The notes under the pieces: generated by a model
Told to the model about the DNA's origin: nothing
Seen by the model: only the letters and a program-made list of their open reading frames with translations
Databases searched by the model: none
Assembly: GCF_030551875.1 (NCBI RefSeq)
Contig: NZ_JAUOZU010000007.1
Span: 124,001 to 188,000, forward strand
Reading direction: 5' to 3'
Source: Fluviirhizobium alvei
GTDB lineage: Bacteria; Pseudomonadota; Alphaproteobacteria; Rhizobiales; Rhizobiaceae
Length of the DNA: 64,000 bases
Made by a program: the position numbers and the translations under genes
In this document: in pieces, positions 42,920 to 52,364 of the stretch
Numbering within the stretch: position 1 is the first letter of the stretch
Layout: each line of letters opens with the position of its first letter

Positions 42920-44614
42920 ATGACAGACCCCCAGACCGAGAAGATCCGCAGTGCCTTCGCCACCGCGCGACGCATTCGCGATGCCTCGGGCGGCAATCCC
43001 GATCTGCTGGACGGTCTAGCCCGGATGCTGGCAACGATCGGCGATGCCTGCATTTTGCAGTTCGACAGGCTTGTCAGGGAAAACAAGCGGCCATTGGCGC
43101 ATGAGCTTGTCGAAGGCTTTCTCGATCTCAACCCCGGGCACACGGCCCTGCGCGAAAAGCTGGTCGCGAGTTATCAGGCGGTCAAACGCAATGACTGGGC
43201 GATCACCCACCTCAAGGCGCTGACCGAGATCGAACCCGACAATGGCCATGCCTTTGCAAGGCTCGGCATGGCGCTGATCCAGGAACGGCGCGTCCCCGAA
43301 GCCATCGCAGCCAATGAAAGGGCGCATGAACTGCGGCCCGATGATGCCGGCATTGCCAACAATCTTGCCAATCTTCTTTTGAACCGGGGCGAGATCGAGC
43401 GCGCCCAGGCGCTGATTACACGCGCCGTTGCAACCCTGCCGGACAATCCCGTTCTCCTGCGCAGCATGGCCCTGATTGCCCAGGAAGCCGGTCAACTCGA
43501 GCTCGCCCGCGACAGTTTTCTGCGCCTGAGCCAGATCACGCCCGACAATGCCGAGACCCATCGCCTGCTCGGGCTGCTCACGACCTACACGCACGACCAT
43601 CCGCATATCCGAGAATTGGAAGCGCTTGGAAGCCGGATGGCACCGGATGATCCGCAATCGGTTCCGCTTGGCTTCGCGCTTTTCCGTGCCTATGACGCGA
43701 TTGGCGATGATCGTGCCTTCGACCGGCTCGACCAGGCCAATTTAAGAAAGCGCAGCACACTCGATTACGATGTTCGGGCTGATGTCGAACGGATGCGCGA
43801 TTTCGAGCGAATCTACTCGCAAGAGCGGCTCGAACGGCACCGGAACGCCGGCGATCCTTCACGCGCGCCGATCTTCATCGTCGGTTTGCCGCGATCGGGT
43901 ACCACGCTGACCGAACAGATCCTTGCCAGCCACCGCGACATCCATGGCGCCGGCGAGCTGGATCTTGTTCATCCATTGCACTCGCTTCTCGATCAGCAGT
44001 TCCTGATTGCCGATGGCGACTTCGCGACCGAACCGACGGCTGAGGCTTTCAAGATTCTGGGCCGCCGCTATCTGGACGCCATCGCACCCGCCATGAAGGA
44101 CAAGCCGCGCAATACCGACAAGATGCCGGTCAATTTCATGCTCGTCGGCTTCATCCGTCTGATGCTGCCCAACGCAAAAATCATCCATTGCCGGCGGGCG
44201 CCGCTCTCGAGCTGTTTCTCGCTCTATTCGAGCTTTCTGCCGTCACAGGCCCAGCGCTACAGCTGGGATCTCAACGATATCGCCGATTACTACCTCGCCT
44301 ATCGCGAACTGATGGACCATTGGCACGATGTCGCGGCGGATGCGATCTTCGATTTCTCCTACGAGGCGCTGATCGCCAACCAGGAAGAGCAGACGCGCAA
44401 GCTTCTCGATTTTCTCGAGCTCGATTTCGATCCGGCCTGCCTCGATTTCCACAACACCGACCGCACTGTCCGCACTCTCAGCGCCGGCCAGGTGCGCAAG
44501 GGTCTCTACAAGGGCGCCGACGACCGCGCCTGGCGCTATGCGGACGGGTTGCAGCCCCTCATCGAACGGCTGGAGGCCGCCGGCATAGACATCAAGCCGG
44601 GTTCATCCTTCTGA
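42920..44614 (+). CDS. TPR-repeat sulfotransferase
   Basis: 564 residues. Tetratricopeptide repeats fill about 60-230 (PDNGHAFARLGMALIQERRV, PDDAGIANNLANLLLNRGEI). The C-terminal half is a sulfotransferase domain with the PAPS loop FIVGLPRSGTTLTEQIL (about 317-333) and HCRRAPLSSCFSLYSSF as 3'-phosphate site. This fused form is widespread in alphaproteobacteria; the acceptor is unknown. It is a second sulfotransferase in the same purine region, and runs opposite to puuD and xdhC. Its start has a weak RBS. Confidence 0.88.
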   Translation: MTDPQTEKIRSAFATARRIRDASGGNPDLLDGLARMLATIGDACILQFDRLVRENKRPLAHELVEGFLDLNPGHTALREKLVASYQAVKRNDWAITHLKALTEIEPDNGHAFARLGMALIQERRVPEAIAANERAHELRPDDAGIANNLANLLLNRGEIERAQALITRAVATLPDNPVLLRSMALIAQEAGQLELARDSFLRLSQITPDNAETHRLLGLLTTYTHDHPHIRELEALGSRMAPDDPQSVPLGFALFRAYDAIGDDRAFDRLDQANLRKRSTLDYDVRADVERMRDFERIYSQERLERHRNAGDPSRAPIFIVGLPRSGTTLTEQILASHRDIHGAGELDLVHPLHSLLDQQFLIADGDFATEPTAEAFKILGRRYLDAIAPAMKDKPRNTDKMPVNFMLVGFIRLMLPNAKIIHCRRAPLSSCFSLYSSFLPSQAQRYSWDLNDIADYYLAYRELMDHWHDVAADAIFDFSYEALIANQEEQTRKLLDFLELDFDPACLDFHNTDRTVRTLSAGQVRKGLYKGADDRAWRYADGLQPLIERLEAAGIDIKPGSSF

Positions 44615-44633
44615 CGCGTCAAGAATCCCCCAG

Positions 44634-45437
44634 TCAGCCGGACCCGATATAGTGCGTAAGGAGTTCCGCTGCGACGAGCGCGGCAATCACCGGCGGACGC
44701 TTGTCATGCACGGCTTTGCCGCCGATCGGCAGGATCAGCCGATCGATCCGTTGTTCGTCCTCGCCATGGTCCCGCAGATGATGGAGAAACAATCCCCGCT
44801 TGGTTTTGGAGCCAATCATGCCGACATAGGATAGATCGGCGCGTTTAAGCGCTTCGGTCCCGATCAGGAAATCGAGCGCATGGTCGTGGGTGACGATGAC
44901 GACCGCCCCACCGGCGCGCACATCTGAAACGGCCCGTTCGGCGATTGCCTCGATCCGGTAGTCTATCCCGGGTGCGAGTTGAACCGCCTCGTCCTCGCGC
45001 GTCTCCACCACCATGACGTTGAAGGGCAGCGGCTTGAGTGCGAGCGCGAGCGCTCGTCCGACATGGCCGGCGCCAAAGATGAAGACATCCGGATAGGCAT
45101 CGGCCTCGAGCCGGCTTCTCAGACGCAGGTCTTCCATGACCTGCTCCGTCGCAAGGCTGAGGGACAACGACACCCGCCCGCCGCAGCATTGACCGCTATC
45201 GGGCCCAAGCGTCACATCCAGCGTCTCTTTCTCGCGCCCATCGCCGAGCATCGATCGCGCAAGCGCGATGGCCGCATGTTCCATGCGACCACCACCGATG
45301 GTGCCCGAGAGAGCCCGCTCCGACACGAACATGAAGGCGCCTGCCTCGCGCGGCGTCGAGCCCCATGTGGCCATCACCTCGATCAGGATGCATCGCTCAT
45401 GCGACGACAGGAAATCCGCCGGAATTTCCATGTTCAT
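44634..45437 (-). CDS. xdhC: Xanthine dehydrogenase accessory protein
   Basis: 267 residues. N-terminal CoxI/XdhC domain (CILIEVMATWGSTPREAGAF, SGTIGGGRMEHAAI) and C-terminal Rossmann segment (DVFIFGAGHVGRALALAL, SYVGMIGSKTKRGLF). XdhC binds molybdenum cofactor, assists its sulphuration and inserts it into XdhB. The ATG at 45437 is shown; the ATG two codons later (45431) has the better-spaced AGGA. It is the last gene of xdhABC, 33 bases after xdhB. Confidence 0.93.
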   Translation of the reverse strand: MNMEIPADFLSSHERCILIEVMATWGSTPREAGAFMFVSERALSGTIGGGRMEHAAIALARSMLGDGREKETLDVTLGPDSGQCCGGRVSLSLSLATEQVMEDLRLRSRLEADAYPDVFIFGAGHVGRALALALKPLPFNVMVVETREDEAVQLAPGIDYRIEAIAERAVSDVRAGGAVVIVTHDHALDFLIGTEALKRADLSYVGMIGSKTKRGLFLHHLRDHGEDEQRIDRLILPIGGKAVHDKRPPVIAALVAAELLTHYIGSG

Positions 45438-45469
45438 AGTCCTTCCGCCCGCCTTCCGCACGCGCTCGG

Positions 45470-47806
45470 TCAGGCCTTCCGCATTCGCTCGACCGCCATC
45501 AGCACCCGCTCCGGCGTTGCCGGCGCATCAAGCTGCGGGCAAACCCGATAATCGGCGACGGAAGCGACTGCCATCGACAACGCCTCAAGAACCGAAACGC
45601 CAAGCATGAACGGCGGCTCACCGACCGCTTTCGAACGCCCGATCGTCACTTCGCGGTTTTCCGACCATTCTGCGAGCCTTGCGTTGAAGATGCGCGGGCG
45701 GTCGGAGGCTAGCGGGATCTTGTAGGTCGACGGCGCATGCGTGCGCAGCCGGCCCTTGGCATCCCACCACAATTCCTCGGTCGTCAGCCATCCCATGCCC
45801 TGCACGAAAGCACCTTCGACCTGGCCCTTGTCGATCGCCGGATTGAGCGACTTGCCGACATCATGCAGGATATCGGTGCGCTCGACCTGATATTCGCCGG
45901 TCAGCGTATCGATCGAAACTTCCGAGCAGGAAGCGCCGTAGGCATAGTAGAAGAACGGTCGTCCCATGCCCTTGGCGCGGTCCCAATGGATCTTCGGCGT
46001 CTTGTAGAAACCGGCCGCCGACAGATGAACGCGGGCCATGTAGGCCTGCTTGATGAACGCAGGGAAGGCAATTTCCTCCTGGCCGACCCGAACCCGGTTC
46101 GGCAGGAACTCGATTTCGGCCGCCGGCACGCCCCATTTCTCGGCCGCGAAGGCATAGAGCCGTTCCTTGATCTGACGGGCGGCATCGTAGGCCGCCATGC
46201 CATTGAGATCGGAACCGGACGAAGCCGCCGTCGCCGAGGTATTCGGCACCTTCGCCGTCGTCGTTGCCGTGATCTTGACCCGATCGATATCGACCTGGAA
46301 CGTATCGGCCAGCACCTGGGCGACCTTGGTATAGAGCCCCTGCCCCATCTCCGTGCCACCATGGTTGAGATGAATGGACCCGTCCTGGTAGATATGGACG
46401 AGCGCTCCGGCCTGATTGTAGGGCGTGAATGTGAAGGAGATGCCGAACTTCACCGGCGTCAACGCGATACCCTTGCGGATAACGCGTGACGTCTTGTTGA
46501 AGTCGATGATTGCCGCGCGGCGGGCCTGATAGTCCGCGCTTTCCTCGAGTTCCGAGACGACCCGGTGGATGACATTGTCTTCCACCTTCTGGTGGTAGGG
46601 GGTGAGGCAGCGTTCGTCGCCATCGATGGCGTAGAAATTGCGCTTGCGGACTTCGAGCGGATCGAGGCCCACCGCATAGGCGACCTCTTCGATCATGCGC
46701 TCGGCGCCGACCAGACCCTGCGGTCCGCCGAAACCGCGGAAGGCGGTGTTCGACACGGTGTTGGTCTTGAGCGGTTCCGAGGTCAGAAGTACGTCCGGAT
46801 AGTAATAGGCATTGTCGGCATGGAAGAGCGCCCGGTCCGTAACCGGTCCGGACAGATCCGAGGAAAAGCCGCAACGCGCGGCAAAGTTTGCCTTCACCGC
46901 CTGGATATGCCCCTCGTCATCGAAGCCGACCTCATATTCGGCGAGGAAATCATGCCGCTTGCCGGTCATGACCATATCCTCGTCGCGATCGGGGCGGAAC
47001 TTGACGGCGCGGTTGAGCTTCTTGGCCGCCATCGCCGCAAGCGCCGCAAACTGGTTGCCCTGCGTCTCCTTGCCGCCAAAGCCGCCGCCCATCCGGCGAG
47101 TGTTCACCGTCACCGCATGCGACGGAATCTGCAGAATATTGGCGACCATATGCTGGATTTCGCTCGGATGCTGCGTCGAGGACCAGACGGTCACCTCGTC
47201 ATCCTCACCCGGGATCGCGAGCGCAATATGGCTTTCAAGGTAGAAATGCTCCTGCCCGCCAATGCGCATGGCACCCTTGAGGCGGCGTGGCGCCTTGGCA
47301 AGCCCGGCATCGGCATCGCCGCGCTTCAGCGTCAGTGGTGTCGTGACCAGATCGTAGCCCATCTGCCGGGCTTCGAGAAGATCGGTGGCATGCGGCAGGT
47401 CTTCGTAGGTGAATTTGGCCTTGCGGGCAGCCGCACGTGCAATTTCGCGCGTCTCGGCCACCACCACGAACACCATCTGGCCATGGAACTCGATCCGCTT
47501 TTCGGCAAGCAGCGGCTCGTCATCGCGGTGGTTGGGGCCGATATCATTGTGACCCGGAATATCGTGATGCGTATAGACGGCGACGACGCCCGGCGTTGCG
47601 CGCACGGCAGAGAGATCCAGCGAGAGGATATCGGCATGCGCCCGATCCGAAAGGCCTGCCGCCATATGCAGCGCACCTTCAGGCAGCACCATATCGTCGA
47701 TATAGTCGGCCTCGCCGCTCACATGCTTGTGGGCGGAATCGTGCCTCAGTTCCGCATGCATCGGGCCGGAGATTTCCGTCTTGAAGGAGAGATCCATCTT
47801 GTTCAT
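45470..47806 (-). CDS. xdhB: Xanthine dehydrogenase, molybdenum-binding subunit
   Basis: 778 residues. Molybdopterin motifs include GGGFGGKETQGNQ, AFRGFGGPQG and GTEMGQGLYTKVAQV, and the catalytic Glu is E730 in KAVGEPPFML. It hydroxylates hypoxanthine to xanthine and xanthine to urate. The split two-subunit layout (FAD/Fe-S in XdhA) is that of bacterial XdhAB. The ATG overlaps the xdhA stop by one base (TGATG), so translation is coupled. Confidence 0.96.
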   Translation of the reverse strand: MNKMDLSFKTEISGPMHAELRHDSAHKHVSGEADYIDDMVLPEGALHMAAGLSDRAHADILSLDLSAVRATPGVVAVYTHHDIPGHNDIGPNHRDDEPLLAEKRIEFHGQMVFVVVAETREIARAAARKAKFTYEDLPHATDLLEARQMGYDLVTTPLTLKRGDADAGLAKAPRRLKGAMRIGGQEHFYLESHIALAIPGEDDEVTVWSSTQHPSEIQHMVANILQIPSHAVTVNTRRMGGGFGGKETQGNQFAALAAMAAKKLNRAVKFRPDRDEDMVMTGKRHDFLAEYEVGFDDEGHIQAVKANFAARCGFSSDLSGPVTDRALFHADNAYYYPDVLLTSEPLKTNTVSNTAFRGFGGPQGLVGAERMIEEVAYAVGLDPLEVRKRNFYAIDGDERCLTPYHQKVEDNVIHRVVSELEESADYQARRAAIIDFNKTSRVIRKGIALTPVKFGISFTFTPYNQAGALVHIYQDGSIHLNHGGTEMGQGLYTKVAQVLADTFQVDIDRVKITATTTAKVPNTSATAASSGSDLNGMAAYDAARQIKERLYAFAAEKWGVPAAEIEFLPNRVRVGQEEIAFPAFIKQAYMARVHLSAAGFYKTPKIHWDRAKGMGRPFFYYAYGASCSEVSIDTLTGEYQVERTDILHDVGKSLNPAIDKGQVEGAFVQGMGWLTTEELWWDAKGRLRTHAPSTYKIPLASDRPRIFNARLAEWSENREVTIGRSKAVGEPPFMLGVSVLEALSMAVASVADYRVCPQLDAPATPERVLMAVERMRKA

Positions 47807-49287
47807 CAGCGCGCTCCCTCGGCAAAACGCTTGAGTTCGGCGGTCTCGCCCTGGCTTTCGAGATAGAAGCGGGTGAGAAGATTGCGCGCCGTCAGCATCC
47901 GGTATTCGGCGGTCGCGCGCCAGTCGGTGAGCGGCGAAAAGTCATCGCCAAGCTTTTCGGCTGCCGAACGCACATTCGCCTCGTTCCAGACCTGACCGAC
48001 AAGCGCTGCTTCCACTGCGGCTGCCCGTTTCGGCGTACCGGCCATGCCGCCATAGGCCAGCCGGATCTCGTTCACGCGACCCTGCGCATCGAGCCTGAGA
48101 TAGAAGGCGCCGAGCACGGCGGTAATATCCTCATCGCGGCGCTTGGACAGTTTGTAGACGGCAAAATGCGCGTCGGCGGCGAGTTTCGGAATGAAAACGC
48201 TCTCGACGAATTCGTGGCGCTGGCGGTCCTGCTTGCCATAATCGATGAAGAAATCCTCAAGCAGCATCGAGCGGGCACCCTCGCGAGAGCGCAGCGTCAG
48301 TTCAGCACCGAGTGCGATCAGGGCCGGCGGCGTATCGCCGATCGGCGAACCGTTGGCAATGTTGCCGCCGATCGTGCCCATGTTGCGCACCTGCTCGCCG
48401 CCGATGCGCGGTAGAAGCTTGCCGAGCGCCGGATAGGAGGCCGCAAGCCGCGCGAGCGCCTGCGAATAGGTAACGCCGGCGCCGATCGTCATTCCGGCTT
48501 CGCTCGCCGCAATCTTCTGCAGCCCCTCGACGCCGCCGATGAAGATGACCGGATTGATGGGGCGCATCTGTTTGGTCACCCAGAGACCGACATCGGTCGA
48601 GCCGGCAACGATGGTTGCCTGCGGATGCCGCGCCATCAACTCGGCGATATCGCCGGGATGGGTCGGCACATAGAGATCGAGCCCCTCGTGATGGACATGC
48701 ACCGACGGGCCGCCGGAGAGCCCACGCAGGTAGGCTTCCACCGCAACACGCGTCTTTTCGATCGGATCGAACACGGAGGTTGGCCGCAAGGCGGCGACAG
48801 CTTCGGCCGCCTTGACGATCGGCTCGTAGCCGGTGCAGCGACAGAGATTGCCCTGCAGCGCCTGCTCGATCCGCTCGCGCGACGGATTATCTTCCGAAAG
48901 CCAGAGTCCATAGAGCGACATCACGAAACCGGGCGTGCAGAAGCCGCATTGCGACCCGTGCATATCCACCATGGCCTTCTGTACCGGGTGCAGGCTGCCA
49001 TCGAGGGCCTTGAGATGTTCGATCGTGACAACATGGGTTGCATGAAGCGAACCGACAAAACGGATACAGGCATTGACCGATTCGTAGAGCAGACGCCCCT
49101 CGACCAGCCGCCCCACCAGCACCGTGCAGGCGCCGCAGTCGCCCTCGGCGCAGCCTTCCTTGCTGCCCGTCAGCCTCTTTTCAAGCCGCAACCAGTCGAG
49201 AAGCGTCTGGCGTGGCGAGAGTGCGCTGATCTCGACCGTGCGGTCGTTCAGCATGAATTCGATCGTGTTGCGGTATTGGTCTGGCAT
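47806..49287 (-). CDS. xdhA: Xanthine dehydrogenase, FAD and iron-sulphur subunit
   Basis: 493 residues. Residues about 45-75 bind the first [2Fe-2S] (GCAEGDCGACTV), 105-150 the second (SQCGFCTPGFVM, NLCRCTGYEP), then the FAD domain (AGSTDVGLWVTKQ, GGNIANGSPIGDTPPALIAL). It passes electrons from the Mo site to NAD+. The ATG at 49287 (MPDQYRNTIEFML) is preferred to a longer in-frame start. First gene of xdhABC. Confidence 0.96.
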   Translation of the reverse strand: MPDQYRNTIEFMLNDRTVEISALSPRQTLLDWLRLEKRLTGSKEGCAEGDCGACTVLVGRLVEGRLLYESVNACIRFVGSLHATHVVTIEHLKALDGSLHPVQKAMVDMHGSQCGFCTPGFVMSLYGLWLSEDNPSRERIEQALQGNLCRCTGYEPIVKAAEAVAALRPTSVFDPIEKTRVAVEAYLRGLSGGPSVHVHHEGLDLYVPTHPGDIAELMARHPQATIVAGSTDVGLWVTKQMRPINPVIFIGGVEGLQKIAASEAGMTIGAGVTYSQALARLAASYPALGKLLPRIGGEQVRNMGTIGGNIANGSPIGDTPPALIALGAELTLRSREGARSMLLEDFFIDYGKQDRQRHEFVESVFIPKLAADAHFAVYKLSKRRDEDITAVLGAFYLRLDAQGRVNEIRLAYGGMAGTPKRAAAVEAALVGQVWNEANVRSAAEKLGDDFSPLTDWRATAEYRMLTARNLLTRFYLESQGETAELKRFAEGAR

Positions 49288-49330
49288 TCGTTCGGCTCTT
49301 GTTGGTTTGATCCGCAGCCTGTGCGCAGAT

Positions 49331-49379
49331 GCAAAAAATCGCAAGAGGTGATTTTTGCCAATTGGTCAAATTTTGAACA
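49331..49379. promoter_or_regulatory. Candidate operators upstream of xdhA
   Basis: Two dyads lie in the gap between xdhA and the divergent LLM gene. GCAAAAAATC (49331-49340) nearly mirrors GATTTTTGC (49350-49358), and TGGTCAAATTTTGAACA (49363-49379) is palindromic at 14 of 17 positions. Both suit binding of a dimeric repressor controlling purine genes. No regulator gene for it is seen nearby. Confidence 0.35.
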
Positions 49380-49512
49380 GGGGATGGATCTGCCAATACG
49401 GTTTGCAGATCAACGCCTCGGCAATCGCTTAGAACTGAACACAGCGTAAAGCGGCAGGATCTTTCCTTCTGCGGTTGAAATTGCCATATCGGGCAAAACG
49501 GAGATACCGCTG

Positions 49513-50550
49513 ATGGAACTTGGTCTTTACACCTTCGCCGACGTCAACCCCAATCCCGGCCCCGGCGAGCGTGGCCGCGACGGCGAAAAGCGCATTCGCG
49601 AACTGATTGCCGAGATTGAACTTGCCGATCAGGTCGGCCTCGATGTGTTCGGTCTGGGCGAGCACCACCGGCCGGATTATGCCGCCTCGGCGCCGGCCGT
49701 GATCCTGGCGGCCATCGCGGCAAAGACGAAAAAGATCAGACTCACCAGTGCGGTCTCGGTGCTGAGTTCGGATGATCCGGTGCGGGTCTATCAGCAATAT
49801 GCGACGCTTGACCTGATTTCCAACGGCCGCGCCGAAATCATGGCAGGCCGCGGCTCTTTCATCGAAAGCTTCCCGCTTTTCGGCTACGATCTCGGCGACT
49901 ATGACAAGCTGTTCGAGGAAAAGCTCGACCTGCTCATCAACATCATCAACAACGAAACCGTAAGCTGGCAGGGCGAGACGCGCGCGTCGATCAATGATCG
50001 CGGCGTCTATCCGCGCGCGCTGCAGGACCCGCTGCCGCTCTGGATCGCCGTGGGCGGCACCCCGCAATCGGTCGCCCGCGCCGCTGCCTATGGATTGCCG
50101 CTGGCGCTCGCGATCATCGGTGGCGAACCGGCGCGCTTTGCGCCGCTGTTCGATCTCTACCGCCAGGTCGCCCTCAAGGCCGGGCGCGATCCCGCAGCCC
50201 TCAAGACCTCGATCAACGTGCATGGCTTCATCGCCGATACGAACGATGCGGCAATCGAACAGTATTACGAACCTTCGATGGCGGTCATGAACCGCATCGG
50301 CCGCGAACGTGGCTGGGGACCGCAAAGCCGTGCCCATTACAACCAGTCGACCAGCGATCGCGGACCGCTGTTCATTGGCGATCCGGAGCGCGTGGCCCGC
50401 AAGATCATCGAGCATCACAAGATCTTCAAGAACGATCGCTTCCTGCTGCAGATGGCCCTTGGCCTTGTGCCGCACGATCAGCTGATGCGCGGCATCGAAC
50501 TCTTCGGCACCAAGGTCGCGCCGATCGTCCGCGACGCCATCGGCTCGTGA
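49513..50550 (+). CDS. LLM-class flavin-dependent monooxygenase-like protein
   Basis: 345 residues of the bacterial luciferase-like superfamily (TIM barrel). [52 protein letters not shown] and [13 protein letters not shown] are the family motifs of LLM flavoproteins, which use FMNH2 to oxidise a substrate. The substrate is unknown. A GGAG lies about nine bases upstream of the ATG. It is divergent from xdhA, and that alone does not establish a link to purines. Confidence 0.87.
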   Translation: MELGLYTFADVNPNPGPGERGRDGEKRIRELIAEIELADQVGLDVFGLGEHHRPDYAASAPAVILAAIAAKTKKIRLTSAVSVLSSDDPVRVYQQYATLDLISNGRAEIMAGRGSFIESFPLFGYDLGDYDKLFEEKLDLLINIINNETVSWQGETRASINDRGVYPRALQDPLPLWIAVGGTPQSVARAAAYGLPLALAIIGGEPARFAPLFDLYRQVALKAGRDPAALKTSINVHGFIADTNDAAIEQYYEPSMAVMNRIGRERGWGPQSRAHYNQSTSDRGPLFIGDPERVARKIIEHHKIFKNDRFLLQMALGLVPHDQLMRGIELFGTKVAPIVRDAIGS

Positions 50551-50654
50551 ACCGGTCCGGTTTCAGCCGGTAACATGCCCTGATTTGACCCGTCCCGGCA
50601 GACATGGCAGGGACCTCGAAAACCGAGCCTGTGAGTCGCCAATCGGAGCCTGCC

Positions 50655-51404
50655 ATGATCGTCACCACTGACGAGGAACTTGAAAAGCTGAAGGTGATCG
50701 GCCGTATTTGCGGTCGTGCCGTCCAGATCATGGCCGCCGCCATGGAGCCCGGCATGACCACAGCCGAGCTCGATGCGATCGGCCGCAAGTTTCTCGAGCA
50801 GGAAGGTGCCGAGAGCGCGCCCGAATTCTGCTACCAGTTCCCCGGCGCCACCTGCATCAGCGTCAACGAGGAAGTTGCGCACGGCATTCCGGGCGCGCGC
50901 GTTCTCGCCAGGGGTGACCTGATCAATATCGATGTGTCCGCCGTCAAGGATGGCTTCTTCGGCGACACCGGTGCATCCTTCGTCATTCCACCGGCAGCGA
51001 GCAAGATCGAGAAGCTGTGCCGAGATGGCAAACGGGCGCTCTGGGTCGGCCTCAACCAGGTGAAGCCGGGCCGCCCCTTCGCCAAGATCGGCGAGGCAAT
51101 CGGCACATTTGCGGCCAAGAACCGCTATACGCTGATCGAAAACCTCGCCAGCCACGGCATCGGCCGGTCGCTGCATGAAGAGCCGACCGAACTTTCGACC
51201 TGGCCTGACCCTTCCGAACGCAGGATCATCGAGGAAGGACAGGTCTTTACGATCGAACCGTTCCTGTCGCTCGGCGGCCATTGGGCGGAAGGAACCGATG
51301 ATCCCTGGACGCTGGTGAGCGAGCCGCGAGCACTGACCGTGCAGTATGAACACACGATCGTCGCATCGCGCAACGGGCCGATCATTCTCACGCTCGTTGA
51401 TTGA
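50655..51404 (+). CDS. map: Methionine aminopeptidase, type I
   Basis: 249 residues. Metal ligands are D93, D104, H167, E201 and E232 (in NIDVSAVKDG, FGDTG, SHGIG, TIEPF, QYEHT). It removes the N-terminal Met of new proteins. The ATG at 50655 (MIVTTDEELEKLK) has GGAG eight bases upstream; a longer frame starts at 50604. The gene lacks the N-terminal zinc-finger extension and may be a second, non-essential copy, since many rhizobia have more than one. Confidence 0.93.
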   Translation: MIVTTDEELEKLKVIGRICGRAVQIMAAAMEPGMTTAELDAIGRKFLEQEGAESAPEFCYQFPGATCISVNEEVAHGIPGARVLARGDLINIDVSAVKDGFFGDTGASFVIPPAASKIEKLCRDGKRALWVGLNQVKPGRPFAKIGEAIGTFAAKNRYTLIENLASHGIGRSLHEEPTELSTWPDPSERRIIEEGQVFTIEPFLSLGGHWAEGTDDPWTLVSEPRALTVQYEHTIVASRNGPIILTLVD

Positions 51405-51568
51405 CGATTCGCAAATTTTGCTGGCGTCTAATGTTAAATTGTGCGTTTCTTAATTGTCCCGCGAGGGATGGTTGAGAGGCGAACAGGCAGTGTTGCAGGT
51501 GTGTTTGGCGGAAGAAGGAATGGCGAAAAGCCAATACCGGCCAAACATACCGAATTTCATCGCATATA

Positions 51569-51586
51569 GGCACCTCATCAGGTGCC
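51569..51586 (+). repeat. Hairpin upstream of the stress-protein gene
   Basis: GGCACCT (51569-51575) and AGGTGCC (51580-51586) form a 7-bp stem with loop CATC, about 65 bases before the next start. No T run follows. Confidence 0.5.
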
Positions 51587-51649
51587 CCAAAAACAAGGAT
51601 GAAAGGCACCATTCCCCCGCCTCCGGCGTTACAACTCTGGGGAACGATC

Positions 51650-52183
51650 ATGCGCTTTCTGACGACACTTTTTGAGACGTTCGATGACGCGGCACGGGCC
51701 ATCCGCGCGCTCAAGGCCATCTGCATTGCCGAGGCCGATATCAGCTTTGTGACCCGTTGCATCAAGGGGGCCTTTTCAGCCACATCTCAAGCCGGAAAGA
51801 CAAAGGGAACGAATGCGGCTGAACAGCTGCAGGACCTGCATGCAGGCGTCGGCGTCATGAACATTCCCGGTATTGGCCCTGCTGCCGTTGCCGGCAAGAT
51901 CGCCCGGCAAATTGCAGACACGGAAAAAAGCGACGGCGCCGAAACCTGTCTTGTTTCCGTACTCATGACGCACGGGCTCGAGGAACGCGAAGCCAATATC
52001 CACGCCGAATGCATTCGCCAGGGCGATACGTTGCTGGTGGTGCGGCTGGATGACGACCGGCAGCAGGATATCGAAACCACCTGCAGCCTGTTTTCGCGGG
52101 TCGATGTCGAAAAGCGGTTTGCGGCCTTTGCCGCTTCGGGCTGGTTCCGCTTCGACATCAAATCCGCCTTACCGGCCTGCTGA
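51650..52183 (+). CDS. General stress protein-like (YflT type)
   Basis: 177 residues from the ATG at 51650, which has GGGGAACG upstream. The N-terminus TLFETFDDAARAIRALKAICIAEADISFV resembles YflT / general-stress-protein-17M domains, with the glycine-rich GVMNIPGIGPAAVAGKIARQ in the middle, which could span or dip into a membrane. Later VLMTHGLEEREANIHAECIR and TLLVVRLDD complete the fold. The family is often stress induced; its biochemical role is unknown. It lies 466 bases before bacA, not necessarily in one transcript. Confidence 0.6.
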   Translation: MRFLTTLFETFDDAARAIRALKAICIAEADISFVTRCIKGAFSATSQAGKTKGTNAAEQLQDLHAGVGVMNIPGIGPAAVAGKIARQIADTEKSDGAETCLVSVLMTHGLEEREANIHAECIRQGDTLLVVRLDDDRQQDIETTCSLFSRVDVEKRFAAFAASGWFRFDIKSALPAC

Positions 52184-52322
52184 ACGGACCGGGCTGGATC
52201 TAAACGGCAGGACTGGATGACGGCGCGCGGAGGCTGGAAACCCGGTAAAAATTACATTTTCGTCATAAGCGCTTGGCACCATTGCGAGGCCATATTTTCT
52301 CAACTAGGGTCCGGAAAAATCA

Positions 52323-52340
52323 ACGCTTCGGACGAAGCGT
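52323..52340. promoter_or_regulatory. Palindrome upstream of bacA
   Basis: ACGCTTCG (52323-52330) and CGAAGCGT (52333-52340) form a perfect dyad around GA, 25 bases before the TTG start. It could be a protein-binding site or a small RNA hairpin in the leader. Confidence 0.5.
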
Positions 52341-52364
52341 GATGCATTCAGGAGACTTGCAGCC

